A stretch of DNA of 64,000 nt from Mycobacterium sp. (GTDB lineage: Bacteria; Actinomycetota; Actinomycetes; Mycobacteriales; Mycobacteriaceae). Of the stretch, positions 25,945-34,499 are shown piece after piece. The notes beneath the pieces were generated by a model, which saw only the letters and a program-made list of their open reading frames with translations, did no database searches and was not told the origin of the DNA. The DNA lies in NCBI GenBank assembly GCA_023264735.1, contig JAHFVD010000026.1:28033-92032 (forward strand), written 5' to 3'. Position numbers and translations under genes: made by a program. Within the stretch, counting starts at the first letter, position 1. Each line of letters begins with the position of its first letter.

Positions 25945-26038
25945 CCCCTGAGCTGCGCGACAACTGAATTCACCTGCGGCCGGGCCGCCTCCGCGAGTAA
26001 GTTGTGAACGACGCGCGACGGTGCGCGAAGGGGCTGCA

Positions 26039-27088
26039 ATGGCTGTCAACGAAGTCAAACTCAACGAATTTCTGGGCAAGGCCATCGGCGATCTGGGCGC
26101 CGCGATGAGCGCCGTTCTGGTACTTATCGGCGATGAGCTCGGACTCTATGCCGCGCTGGCCGAGGAGCGGTTGACGTCTGCCGAACTGGCCGATCGCACC
26201 GGCACAAGCGAACGCTACGTTCGGGAGTGGCTCGCCAATCAAGCCGCAGGCGGCTACGTCGAATACGACAGCGCGAGCGACCGATACCACTTGAACGAGG
26301 AACAAGCGCTGTGCCTGGCGAACCCCGATGGGCCGGTGGATCTACCCGGCGGCTACTCGGTTGTCGAGGACCTGTTCCACGTCAAGGAACGGGCAGTGCA
26401 GAACTTTCGCACGGGATCCGGGATGGAGTGGGGCGAGCATCATCCATGTCTGTTCCGCGGCACCGAGCGGTTCTTTCGGGCCGGGTACAACGCAAGTCTG
26501 CTGTCCGACTGGCTGCCCGCTCTCGACGGAGTTGTCGAGAAACTGAACTCCGGGGGCCGTGCCGCCGACATTGGATGCGGGCACGGCGTGACGACCATCC
26601 TTATGGCACAGGCGTTTCCGGATGCGCAGTTCGTCGGCATCGATTACCACGACGCGTCGATCGAGACCGCTCGCGAGCATGCCGCACAGGCCGGTGTGAC
26701 CAACGCGCGCTTCGAGGTAGCCGACGCGACGTCGTATCAGGGAGGCGACTACGACCTGATCGCCTTCTTCGACTGTCTGCACGACATGGCTGATCCGTCC
26801 GGTGCCGCCCGGCACGCCCGGGAGGCGCTCGATCCCGACGGCTACTGCCTGCTGGTCGAGCCGGCAGCGGGCGACAGTGTCTCGGACAACCTCAATCCGG
26901 TAGGCAGGGTCTTCTATGGGGCATCTTCACTGATCTGCGTACCCGTATCGCTGGCGCAGAACGGACCCGCGCTGGGCGCGCAGGCCGGCGAACGGCGGCT
27001 GGCAGAAGTGATGACCGATGGCGGGTTCACTCGCTTCCGTCGCGCAGCCCAGACTCCGTTCAACCTGGTGTTCGAGGCCAGACCCTAG
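26039..27088 (+). CDS. Class I SAM-dependent methyltransferase
   Basis: A 349-residue protein. The N-terminal winged-helix region (LTSAELADRTGTSERYVREW) is followed by the methyltransferase domain, with SAM-binding motif I ADIGCGHGVTT, an acidic loop VGIDYHDASIE, and FDCLHDMADP in the position of motif IV. This two-domain layout occurs in mycobacterial O- or N-methyltransferases of unknown substrate. ATG 26039 follows GAAGGGG. A strong terminator stands downstream. Confidence 0.88.
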   Translation: MAVNEVKLNEFLGKAIGDLGAAMSAVLVLIGDELGLYAALAEERLTSAELADRTGTSERYVREWLANQAAGGYVEYDSASDRYHLNEEQALCLANPDGPVDLPGGYSVVEDLFHVKERAVQNFRTGSGMEWGEHHPCLFRGTERFFRAGYNASLLSDWLPALDGVVEKLNSGGRAADIGCGHGVTTILMAQAFPDAQFVGIDYHDASIETAREHAAQAGVTNARFEVADATSYQGGDYDLIAFFDCLHDMADPSGAARHAREALDPDGYCLLVEPAAGDSVSDNLNPVGRVFYGASSLICVPVSLAQNGPALGAQAGERRLAEVMTDGGFTRFRRAAQTPFNLVFEARP

Positions 27089-27127
27089 CCGCAGAGATGC
27101 GCTGGGAGTCAACAGAAAGCCCGATAC

Positions 27128-27159
27128 CCGCCCGGGCCGTAACTTCACGGCCCGGGCGG
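27128..27159. terminator. Bidirectional rho-independent-like terminator
   Basis: A perfect 13-bp stem (CCGCCCGGGCCGT against ACGGCCCGGGCGG) with a 6-base loop AACTTC lies between the convergent methyltransferase and DUF4189 genes. There is no U-tract, as is common in mycobacteria. Confidence 0.8.
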
Positions 27160-27184
27160 ATCGGGTTAGCGGTAACGCCGGGAC

Positions 27185-27907
27185 TCAGAAGAACGTCGTC
27201 GCCGTCGTACTCGTGCCGTTGTCACAGGTGATCGTGACGGTCCAGTTCCGGAATCGCGGAACAGCGGGCACGATCCTCAGGTCGTACTTGGAGTTGGCCG
27301 GCAAGGCGAAGCCGCGGTTGTAGTTGTCCGTCGCATACGAGCACTGCGACGACACTCCGCTGCGGTCGGTGATGTGAGCGACCATGCCACCCAAGACAGT
27401 GTCGAACGAGACGGTCGGCCCCAGCTTCGGCGCGGGCGGCGGTGGCGGCGGGTCATTCGGCGGCGGCGGGGTGGCCCCGTTCGCACAACCCGACACGATG
27501 ACCTTTGCGCCCTGCTGGTTCTGCAGCATGCTCTTGGCCTTGCTCTGGGCGGCGGCGAGCGAGGGGGCGGATGCGCCGACCTCTTCGCCGTAGTCGTTCG
27601 ACGCGGCCGCCGCACATTCGTTCGTGGCGATGACCTCGGTCACGCAGTGGCTGCCGCCGTTGTTCACGCAGTTCGTGAGCGCCCCCTGGGCGGCCTGGTC
27701 TCGGTTGCCGTTGATCGCGGAGCCGCCGGCCATCGTGACGGGGGGATTCTCGTTGACGTATCCGAGGGCCAGGGCGATGTACTGGTCCGCTGCGTGTGCC
27801 GGCGCGGCTGCGCCGACCATTCCGACGACGGTTGCGGCAGCGGTCAGCAGGATCGCGGCGATGGTGTGGCCGCGCCGACAGGCGCTGCCCCGGTAGGTGG
27901 TTGTCAT
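27185..27907 (-). CDS. Secreted DUF4189-domain protein
   Basis: A 240-residue protein with signal peptide ending APAHAA (about residue 40) and a DUF4189-like domain (YIALALGYVNENP, ALTNCVNNGGSHC, ATNECAAAA). A Pro-rich linker follows, then a C-terminal domain with two cysteines. Several Cys pairs suggest disulfides outside the cell. ATG 27907 has AGGACA upstream. Function is unknown; related small DUF4189 proteins are common in mycobacterial secretomes. The 27908-28154 interval upstream shows no further gene. Confidence 0.8.
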   Translation of the reverse strand: MTTTYRGSACRRGHTIAAILLTAAATVVGMVGAAAPAHAADQYIALALGYVNENPPVTMAGGSAINGNRDQAAQGALTNCVNNGGSHCVTEVIATNECAAAASNDYGEEVGASAPSLAAAQSKAKSMLQNQQGAKVIVSGCANGATPPPPNDPPPPPPAPKLGPTVSFDTVLGGMVAHITDRSGVSSQCSYATDNYNRGFALPANSKYDLRIVPAVPRFRNWTVTITCDNGTSTTATTFF

Positions 27908-28154
27908 GTTTTGTCCTTGAGGTAGTCGGGTTCCCAAGCTCGTTCACCCGTGTGGCAATAGTCGCGTTCAACAACGGGCTGGGTAATCGCCGGGAAGCCA
28001 TAGTCCACCGGTCCAAGGACAGGGTTTCCTATCCGCCAGGCAAGCATCGACGGCGTATTACTCAATCCCCGATCAGGGTTCGCGCCGCATCGCTACCTCT
28101 CAACTACGACACATACGCAGCGGCGCCACGGTATGACCTTCTACGCTTACCGGG

Positions 28155-28906
28155 GTGATACGCGAGTCGCTGCGTTCAGTGCCGCAGGGCCAGGTGGACG
28201 TCACTACGCCAATCTCTATTGACGGTCTGAGCTTTGTCACCGGTGATGACCCGGCGATGCCGATGTACCGCATACTTGCCAACTTGCGACAGCCGGTAGC
28301 GTTGCGAGACTTGATGATTGCGCCCGTGCGTAGCGGGTATGTCGGCGACGGCCGCCCACAGGACCCCACCCTGGTGCCTATGACAGGTGCCGAGGCGATA
28401 CCGAACGTCGACGTCGACGAGGTCTACCTGCCGGTCACCGGCGGGGTGGCGCGATGCCAGCTTTACCGACCCACGGCAGCACCAACCGATCAACACCTTC
28501 CGGTGATCGTCTACTACCACGGCGGCGGATTCACGGTCGGTTCGTCTGATGACTGCGACTTCCTGGCCCGCAAGTTGGCGTTCACCAATGACGCCGTCGT
28601 GGTGTCGGCCAACTATCGGATGGCCCCGGAGTTCCCATTCCCTACCCCATTCGATGACGCCTACGACGTCTACAGCTGGGTTGTCGACAACACCCATGAC
28701 ATCGATGGCGACAGCTCCCACATCGCCGTCGCCGGCGATTCCGCGGGATCGACCCTGGCGGCGGCCGTTCCGCTGCGCGCCCGCGACGAGGGCAGGCGAC
28801 GCACGGGTATTACTTCTTTCCAAACGTGTTTCCTGAGGAGGACGCCGCCTACCAACTGATCGCCACAACGCTGGCCGAGGCGTTCGCCCGCCCGCGCGCA
28901 GGCTAG
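28155..28906 (+). pseudogene. Alpha/beta hydrolase (HSL/lipase family), internal deletion plus frameshift
   Basis: The first part is a good hormone-sensitive-lipase-type hydrolase, with VIVYYHGGGFTVGS for the oxyanion hole and VAGDSAGSTLAAAV for the nucleophile elbow. After about residue 215 similarity stops. The true C-terminus, reading THGYYFFPNVFPEEDAAYQL to a stop at 28904-28906, lies in another frame. The segment with the catalytic Asp is lost. The first frame ends at 28859. Such enzymes are normally 310-350 residues. Confidence 0.75.
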
Positions 28907-29150
28907 AGCGATTGAGCAACGTGACGCGGCGGACGACATGGGTGGCGACGCTCGCTCTTGCGTTGCGGGCAGTCGCTCGGAAACTGCAGACCCCAGTCGC
29001 CGGCCGTCGCGGACAGAGGCTGAGCGGGCGTCCTGGCGCTGGAGAACATCCGTGGATGGTCGTCCCTAGGCCGCTTAGCGGCCGCTGAGCCTCACCTGCC
29101 AGGCCCAGACGTGCCCGCTGCCGAATGCCTGTGAGCGCCAGGGGCGCCCG

Positions 29151-29408
29151 CTATTCCGCTGGGCGGAAATAGGGTTCAACCGTGCCGCTGAGCTTGACCA
29201 CCATCGGGTTTCCGCGGCGATCCTTGGCGGTAGGAACTTCAACACGCACCCAACCCTCGGTCACGTTGTATTCGTGAACATTGGTCTTCTCGACGCCATT
29301 AAAGCGAATGCCCACGTCGCGGCGGAGCACCTCTTCGCTATAGAAGGGGCTGCGCGGGTCGATGGAGAGGTGATTCGGTGGAACGTCTGTGTTCTGATCC
29401 TCGGACAT
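29151..29408 (-). CDS. DUF3297 family protein
   Basis: An 85-residue protein matching the DUF3297 pattern: HLSIDPRSPFYSEEVL, GIRFNGVEKTNVHEY, GWVRV and KLSGTVEPYF. The function of the family is unknown. A palindrome, CGTAG-AAC-CTACG at 29452-29464, stands 44 bp upstream of the start and could be an operator. Between 29409 and 29735 I see only a 34-codon ORF (29481-29587) and short repeats of CGGCTAAC near 29580-29602. Confidence 0.88.
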   Translation of the reverse strand: MSEDQNTDVPPNHLSIDPRSPFYSEEVLRRDVGIRFNGVEKTNVHEYNVTEGWVRVEVPTAKDRRGNPMVVKLSGTVEPYFRPAE

Positions 29409-29735
29409 GATGGCTTTCGTTTGGCTGCGGCGTGAGGTTCTTCTTGATTCTCGTAGAACCTACGCGACCCTGTAACAGCGATGCGGTACGACCGCCGAGA
29501 GATGGAGGCGCGGAGTTCGAAAGTGCGCAGACTGGACGCGATGCTTGAGGCGTTACAGCGAAGGTTTCGGGGCGTCGTCGGCGGCTAACCGGCTAACCGG
29601 CTATTGCCAACGGAGTCAAACTCTTGGGCTTGTCCAACCGTGCCCTGGCGTTGCGCTCCACAAACAGCGGCACAAAGTCCCTGATCGGACAACCACCGTC
29701 AACCGCTGGGCGAAGTCAACTCACCCACTCCGAGC

Positions 29736-29884
29736 CGCCCGCGTGGCTGACGCTGCGCGAGGCGGGTCTGCTGGATTGCGAGCGGCGCGGCACGTGGGTG
29801 TACTACTGGGTGGTGCCGGCGGCCATGGCCCAGTTGTCGGCGGTATTGACACTCGACCTGAATCTGGAAAGGACCCCGCGATGA
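29736..29884 (+). pseudogene. ArsR-family regulator, 3' remnant
   Basis: The frame reads LREAGLLDCERRGTWVYYWV, PAAMAQLSAVL, ending at 29884. This is the second half of an ArsR winged helix, nearly the same as the ending of the intact ArsR at 31362-31718 (LRTAGLIDSERRGSWVYYRV). The N-terminal half and helix-turn-helix are absent. It overlaps the arsC start by ATGA, so it was the first gene of an arsR-arsC operon. Confidence 0.65.
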
Positions 29885-30309
29885 GCGAAAAACCTTCGGT
29901 GTTGTTCGTCTGCGTGCACAACGCCGGACGTTCACAGATGGCCGCGGGATTCCTCTCGGCGCTCGCTGGCGACGCCATCGAAGTCCGCTCGGCAGGCAGT
30001 GCCCCGGGCAACGCCGTCAACCCCGCCGCGGTAGAGGCCATGGCCGAAGTCGGCATCGACATCTCCGACCAAACGCCCAAGATCCTCACCCCCGACGCGG
30101 TGGAAGCCTCCGATGTGGTGATCACCATGGGCTGCGGCGACACCTGCCCCATTTTCCCGGGCAAGAGCTACCGCGACTGGGTACTGGAGGATCCGGCGGG
30201 CAAGGGTGTGGACGCTGTACGTCCCATCCGCGACCAAATCAAGACGCGGATCGAAGGCCTCATCACTGAACTGCTGACCGACACCGCCGATACCGAAAAC
30301 CGCCTTTAG
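29881..30309 (+). CDS. arsC: Arsenate reductase, low-molecular-weight phosphatase fold
   Basis: A 142-residue protein beginning VLFVCVHNAGRSQMAAG, with the CX5R active loop (CVHNAGR). MGCGDTCPIFPGKSYRDW supplies the resolving cysteines and DWVLEDPAGK the general-acid Asp. It reduces arsenate to arsenite, which would then need export or channelling. ATG 29881 overlaps the ArsR remnant. It converges on arsR (30306), overlapping by 4 bp. Confidence 0.93.
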   Translation: MSEKPSVLFVCVHNAGRSQMAAGFLSALAGDAIEVRSAGSAPGNAVNPAAVEAMAEVGIDISDQTPKILTPDAVEASDVVITMGCGDTCPIFPGKSYRDWVLEDPAGKGVDAVRPIRDQIKTRIEGLITELLTDTADTENRL

Positions 30310-30665
30310 GAACAGCAATTCGGATCGAGCACGGCGACCAGCGCGGCGACCGCGTCGCGGTGCGGACGGTGATAGACGTTCATACCTCGCCGGGTCGACT
30401 CGACCAACCCGGCATTCCGCAACTGGGTCAGGTGGTGGCTGGCCGTGGACTCGCCAACCCCGATCGCGGCGGCCAAGTCTCGACTGTTCTCCTCGCCATC
30501 AGCCGAACCGAACAGCAGCGACATGATCTTGACTCGTGCCGGGTCGGCCAGCGCCTTGAGCCGCAATGCAACGTGCAACGCGTCCTCGTCACTCATCACA
30601 CCCGCCGCCACCGGCGCGCAACACACCGGCGACGACATGTCGATCAAGGGCAACGTCTTGGGCAT
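30306..30665 (-). CDS. ArsR/SmtB-family metalloregulator
   Basis: A 119-residue winged-helix repressor with the HTH DLAAAIGVGESTASHHLTQL and the wing RRGMNVYHRP. N-terminal cysteines SSPVCCAP and the terminal NCCS suggest a thiol site for As(III) or Cd(II), though not the classic CVC box. It is divergent from the arsI/cadI-like gene with two operator-like sites between them. Confidence 0.88.
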   Translation of the reverse strand: MPKTLPLIDMSSPVCCAPVAAGVMSDEDALHVALRLKALADPARVKIMSLLFGSADGEENSRDLAAAIGVGESTASHHLTQLRNAGLVESTRRGMNVYHRPHRDAVAALVAVLDPNCCS

Positions 30666-30686
30666 CACCCAATCATGCCACAAAGC

Positions 30687-30744
30687 TTGACATATATCGA
30701 AAAGGTGGCATGCTGGGCATCGTCCGATAGTTCGACATATGTCG
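30687..30744. promoter_or_regulatory. Paired ArsR-type operators
   Basis: CGACATATGTCG at 30733-30744 is a perfect 12-bp palindrome. TTGACATATATCGA at 30687-30700 is an imperfect copy. Both lie between the divergent arsR and arsI/cadI-like genes, 46 bp apart. Dyads of this type (ATA-centred) are typical binding sites for ArsR/SmtB repressors. The first ends about 20 bp before the arsI start codon region. Confidence 0.7.
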
Positions 30745-30767
30745 CACAGGTCCCAAGGAGGCTCCCC

Positions 30768-31241
30768 ATGTCCCGCATCCAGTTGGCACTCAACGTCGAT
30801 GACATCGACGAGGCCATCACCTTCTACTCCAAGCTGTTCAACACCGAGCCGGCCAAGGTCAAGCCGGGCTACGCCAACTTCGCCATCGCCGAACCGCCCC
30901 TGAAACTCGTACTCCTGCAAAACCCCGGCCACGGCGGCAGCCTCAACCACCTCGGCGTCGAGGTGGAGTCCAGCGACCAGGTGCACGCCGAAATCGGCCG
31001 CCTGACCAATGCGGGCATGTTCACCGAGGAGGAGCTCGGCACCACCTGTTGCTTCGCTACCCAGGACAAGGTCTGGGTCACCGGTCCCGGAGGCGAGCGC
31101 TGGGAGGTCTACACCAAGCTGGCCGACTCCGACAGCTTCGGCATCAGCCCGCAGATCGGCACCCAGTCCGACCAGGCCGTCTGCTGCGGCACAGCGGCCG
31201 ACGAAAACGCCCCTGCCACAACCCAAGCCAGCTGCTGCTAG
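30768..31241 (+). CDS. ArsI/CadI-family glyoxalase-fold protein
   Basis: A 157-residue vicinal-oxygen-chelate protein. It opens LALNVDDIDEAITFYSKLF, has the metal ligand region LNHLGVEV and ends WEVYTKLADS. The double Cys TTCC near residue 96 and a Cys-rich tail (VCCG, ASCC) match ArsI C-As lyases and CadI cadmium-induced proteins. Substrate choice between organoarsenical cleavage and metal binding is not resolved by sequence. Good ribosome site AAGGAGG. Confidence 0.88.
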   Translation: MSRIQLALNVDDIDEAITFYSKLFNTEPAKVKPGYANFAIAEPPLKLVLLQNPGHGGSLNHLGVEVESSDQVHAEIGRLTNAGMFTEEELGTTCCFATQDKVWVTGPGGERWEVYTKLADSDSFGISPQIGTQSDQAVCCGTAADENAPATTQASCC

Positions 31242-31361
31242 TCCTGCATGTCAGCCCTGGGAACGGCGGCCGCCAGACTCCTTGGCGGCTGCCGCTCCCG
31301 GGATGCTTCGTTCACGATTTGTTCGCTTGTGCATTGATTCGATGACTGTCAATATCGATGA

Positions 31362-31718
31362 GTGTCGAAGTCGTCCGAAAGCGAGTGCTGCGAGGTCGCA
31401 CCTCTGGTCCGAGAGCCGCTGAGCATTGCGGCCGCGGCGGAGTTGGCGGCGATGCTGAAAGCGTTGTCGGACCCGATTCGACTTCGCCTGCTCAGCCTGA
31501 TTGCCAGCCACGGAGGTGGCGAGGCGTGCGTCTGCGACATCTCGCAAGGCATCGATGTCGGCCAGCCCACGATCTCCCACCATCTCAAGGTGCTGCGCAC
31601 CGCGGGGCTGATCGACAGCGAGCGACGCGGCTCGTGGGTGTACTACCGCGTGATTCCCGAAGCACTGCAACAGCTTTCGATACTGCTGGGCGCCGATAGC
31701 CTGGCCGGGATCCTGTGA
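31362..31718 (+). CDS. arsR: ArsR-family arsenite-responsive repressor
   Basis: A 118-residue repressor with ACVCDI, the CVC As(III) site at the start of the recognition region, followed by the HTH VGQPTISHHLKVLRTAGLID and the wing RRGSWVYYRV. The start is GTG 31362. Its stop overlaps the aquaporin ATG (TGATG), so the two are one operon. The remnant at 29736-29884 is a partial paralogue. Confidence 0.9.
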   Translation: MSKSSESECCEVAPLVREPLSIAAAAELAAMLKALSDPIRLRLLSLIASHGGGEACVCDISQGIDVGQPTISHHLKVLRTAGLIDSERRGSWVYYRVIPEALQQLSILLGADSLAGIL

Positions 31719-32467
31719 TGGACACCATCGGTCTGCCGCGAAGGCTGTTGGCCGAGTTCGTCGGCAGCGCACTGTTGGTCACCGTTGTTGTCGGATCAGG
31801 GATCGCCGCTGCCCAGCTCTCCCCCAACGACGTCGGACTGCAGCTCCTCGAGAATTCGACGGCGACCGTGTTCGGACTGGCGGTGCTGATCCTGCTATTC
31901 GGCCCGATCTCCGGCGCACACTTCAACCCGGTCGTCACCGCATCCGACTGGCTCTTGGGTCGCCGGGCCGGCACCGGCATCACCACCCGCGATGCACTCG
32001 CCTACACGGGGGTCCAAATCGCTGGAGCGATCAGCGGCTCCTGGCTGGCCAACCTCATGTTCGATCGCCAGGTCTTCGAGATCGCGACCAAAGACCGCAT
32101 CACCACCGGGCATCTCGTCGGCGAAGTCGTGGCCACCGCAGGATTGATCGCGCTGATCTTCGCGTTGGCCCGTACCGGCCGCGCCGGAATGTCAGCTGCA
32201 GCCGTCGGCGCCTACATCGGCGCGGCGTACTGGTTCACCAGCTCGACCTCGTTCGCCAATCCCGCTGTCACGATTGGGCGGATCTTCTCCGACACGTTCG
32301 CCGGCATCGCACCAAGCTCAGCGCCAGGATTCATCGCGGCCCAAATCGTCGGTGCCCTCATCGGTTTGGCCCTGATCGCCACCCTGTACCCCGACATCGC
32401 CGCCGACGCCGATGACGTCGTCGTCCCCCATCCCCACGCCGACAGACACCCCAGCGACTCCGCTTAA
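31718..32467 (+). CDS. Aquaporin/MIP-family channel, probable arsenite channel
   Basis: A 249-residue channel with six membrane segments and two half-helix motifs: NPV in GAHFNPVVT and NPA in FANPAVTIGR. Being coupled to arsR, it resembles AqpS-type channels that let arsenite leave after ArsC reduction. No ArsB or Acr3 pump is visible in the cluster, so this channel may be the sole exit. A His/Asp-rich C-terminus (VVPHPHADRHP) is cytoplasmic. Confidence 0.9.
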   Translation: MDTIGLPRRLLAEFVGSALLVTVVVGSGIAAAQLSPNDVGLQLLENSTATVFGLAVLILLFGPISGAHFNPVVTASDWLLGRRAGTGITTRDALAYTGVQIAGAISGSWLANLMFDRQVFEIATKDRITTGHLVGEVVATAGLIALIFALARTGRAGMSAAAVGAYIGAAYWFTSSTSFANPAVTIGRIFSDTFAGIAPSSAPGFIAAQIVGALIGLALIATLYPDIAADADDVVVPHPHADRHPSDSA

Positions 32468-32538
32468 CCCAGCACCACCGGTATCCAACCGGCGGCGGTA
32501 CCCAAACCCACTCCCAACGCCTTTCGAGGAGCCCCGTC

Positions 32539-33963
32539 ATGGCATCTCGCCATATCGTCGCGGTCGGCGGCAGCGACGCCGGCATCAGTGCGGCACTGCG
32601 CATCCGCGAACTCGACCCCGCCACCGCCGTCACCGTCGTGGTCGCCGACGCCTACCCCAACTTCTCCATCTGCGGCATCCCTTACTACGTCTCCGGTGAG
32701 GTCACCCACTGGACCAACCTCGCCCACCGCACCGCAGCCGACCTGGCCGCCACCGGCATGCACGTTCTCACCGATACCCGCGCCACCCGCATCAATGTCG
32801 ACGCCCACACCCTCGACGTGCTCGGCCCAGACGGCACCCCCGTCCAACTCGCCTACGACGCCCTGATCGTGGGCACCGGCGCCGTCAGCGCCCGCCCACC
32901 CATCACCGGCCTGTCCGGACCCGACGCGCTCGGCCCTGAGCACGGCGTGCATCTTCTGCACTCCATGGGCGACACCTTCGCCGTCATGGACTCACTACAG
33001 CAACGCAATCCGGCCACTGCGGTCATCATTGGCGCCGGCTACATCGGCCTGGAGATGGCGGAAGCACTCACCACGCGCGGCATTGCCGTCACCCAGATCG
33101 AAGCGCTGCCCGAAGTGCTGCCGACCGTCGACCCCGAACTCGGCGCCCTGGTCCACGCCGAACTCGAGCGCCACGGCGTCGAGGTCCTCACCAACACCGC
33201 CGTCACCGCCATCAACCGGACCGACAACGGCGCCTTGACCGTCGCCGCTCAGCACGACAGCAAAACATTAACCCGCACAGTTGATTTCGTCCTCGTCGTC
33301 GTCGGCGTGCGACCCGACACCGAACTGGCCACCGACGCCGGTGCCGAACTCGGCGTCAAGGGCGCCATCGCTGTCGATGACACCATGCGCACTAATCTGA
33401 CTGACGTTTTCGCGGCCGGAGACTGCGTGCACACCCACCACCGACTGCTCGGCCTCACCTGGCTACCACTTGGCACCACCGCGCACAAGCAGGGCCGTGT
33501 CGCTGGTGAAAACGCCATCGGCGGGCGGGCGCGCTTCGCCGGGAGCCTTGGCACTCAAGTCGTCAAGGTCTTCGACCTCATCGCCGCCCGCAGCGGCCTA
33601 CGCGAACACGAAGCCCTAGCAGCACAACGAGGTTGGCAGCCGGTCAGCACCACCGCAACTCCCGACGACCACAAGGCCTACTACCCCGGAGCAACACCCA
33701 TCCACATCCGCATCACCGGCGACGACACCACCGGCGCGCTGCTCGGCGCACAACTCATCGGCCACCGCAGCGCCGAAGTATCCAAACGCGTCGACACCTA
33801 CGCCACCGCCCTGTTCCACCACATGACCGTCGACGCGCTCAGCGAACTCGACCTGTCCTACACCCCGCCGCTCGGTTCACCATGGGACGCCACCCAGATG
33901 GCCACCCAAGCCTGGGTACGCGAACACCAACTCGCCCAACGGCAAGAGAGTTTGGCGGGGTAG
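32539..33963 (+). CDS. Pyridine nucleotide-disulfide oxidoreductase (CoA-disulfide reductase-like)
   Basis: A 474-residue FAD/NAD(P)H enzyme. It has VAVGGSDAGISAALRI for FAD, NFSICGIPYYVSG with the single redox Cys near residue 45, a second Rossmann motif VIIGAGYIGLEMAEAL, and AAGDCVHT near the C-terminus. This is the layout of CoA-disulfide reductases and NADH oxidases, and family members recur in actinobacterial ars clusters. It may recycle thiols oxidised by arsenic stress. A good AGGAG lies upstream. Transcribed with the arsR-aqp genes. Confidence 0.87.
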   Translation: MASRHIVAVGGSDAGISAALRIRELDPATAVTVVVADAYPNFSICGIPYYVSGEVTHWTNLAHRTAADLAATGMHVLTDTRATRINVDAHTLDVLGPDGTPVQLAYDALIVGTGAVSARPPITGLSGPDALGPEHGVHLLHSMGDTFAVMDSLQQRNPATAVIIGAGYIGLEMAEALTTRGIAVTQIEALPEVLPTVDPELGALVHAELERHGVEVLTNTAVTAINRTDNGALTVAAQHDSKTLTRTVDFVLVVVGVRPDTELATDAGAELGVKGAIAVDDTMRTNLTDVFAAGDCVHTHHRLLGLTWLPLGTTAHKQGRVAGENAIGGRARFAGSLGTQVVKVFDLIAARSGLREHEALAAQRGWQPVSTTATPDDHKAYYPGATPIHIRITGDDTTGALLGAQLIGHRSAEVSKRVDTYATALFHHMTVDALSELDLSYTPPLGSPWDATQMATQAWVREHQLAQRQESLAG

Positions 33964-34004
33964 GTCAACATTCAGTCATCGAGCGCGCTAACGCAGAGCA
34001 CATA

Positions 34005-34059
34005 CAATTAGCACGGCTTGAATCAGTCAAATAGCAGGAATCTAATCAGTCAATTAGCA
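34005..34059. repeat. Iteron-like array, 9-mer every 23 bp
   Basis: CAATTAGCA at 34005-34013, CAAATAGCA at 34028-34036 and CAATTAGCA at 34051-34059 are spaced exactly 23 bp apart. The last two are part of a longer 16-bp repeat beginning AATCAGTCAA. The surroundings (33964-34250) are AT-rich for this genome and contain no gene. Confidence 0.65.
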
Positions 34060-34259
34060 TAATTCCAGCTCAACCTGACACCAACAGATCGTTGGCCCAA
34101 CTCAGCCGTCTTTCCCGTGAACCTCCGGCGTGAAGACAGCGCCGAGCATCACTGGTTCTCAATACCTCGGTGTGGAGACACCCAAGACCAACCGCAGTTC
34201 ATAAATGAGGTGACGGTTGTCGTCAAACCTCCACTAACCTGAGCCCACCGCAAATGCGG

Positions 34260-34292
34260 AAACCCGCCCCGACCGAAGTCAGGGCGGGTTTT
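34260..34292. terminator. Terminator beside the truncated tRNA copy
   Basis: A 10-bp perfect stem AAACCCGCCC/GGGCGGGTTT with a 12-base loop lies 8 bases from the tRNA fragment at 34300. It is probably the original terminator of tRNA-Ala before the insertion. Confidence 0.75.
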
Positions 34293-34299
34293 CCAAAAG

Positions 34300-34341
34300 T
34301 GGAGCTAAGGGGATTCGAACCCCTGACCCCCACACTGCCAG
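34300..34341 (-). repeat. att duplicate: 42-bp copy of the tRNA-Ala 3' half
   Basis: This 42-bp stretch is identical to 36581-36622, the 3' half of tRNA-Ala(GGC) from the anticodon loop to the discriminator base. Sequence diverges at once on both sides. It marks the far end of an element integrated into the tRNA gene. Confidence 0.9.
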
Positions 34342-34414
34342 GAATGGGCAGAGAGCGTGACTAGGCATGATAGGCCGCGAATTGTCGTGTAGGAGACGTA
34401 GTTCAGGCAGCAAC

Positions 34415-34446
34415 TGTCGTCAGCGTTGTCGTCAAAACTGTCGTCA
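34415..34446. repeat. Three TGTCGTCA octamers at 12-bp spacing
   Basis: TGTCGTCA occurs at 34415-34422, 34427-34434 and 34439-34446, in the same orientation. A related TGTCGTGT begins at 34383, and a further exact copy lies at 34218-34225 outside the att duplicate. Position next to the att core suggests integrase arm-type sites, though this is inference. Confidence 0.6.
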
Positions 34447-34499
34447 GCACGCGAGGGACATGCTGATACGGCGGAGTCGGAGTCAGCGCAGTTTCGACG

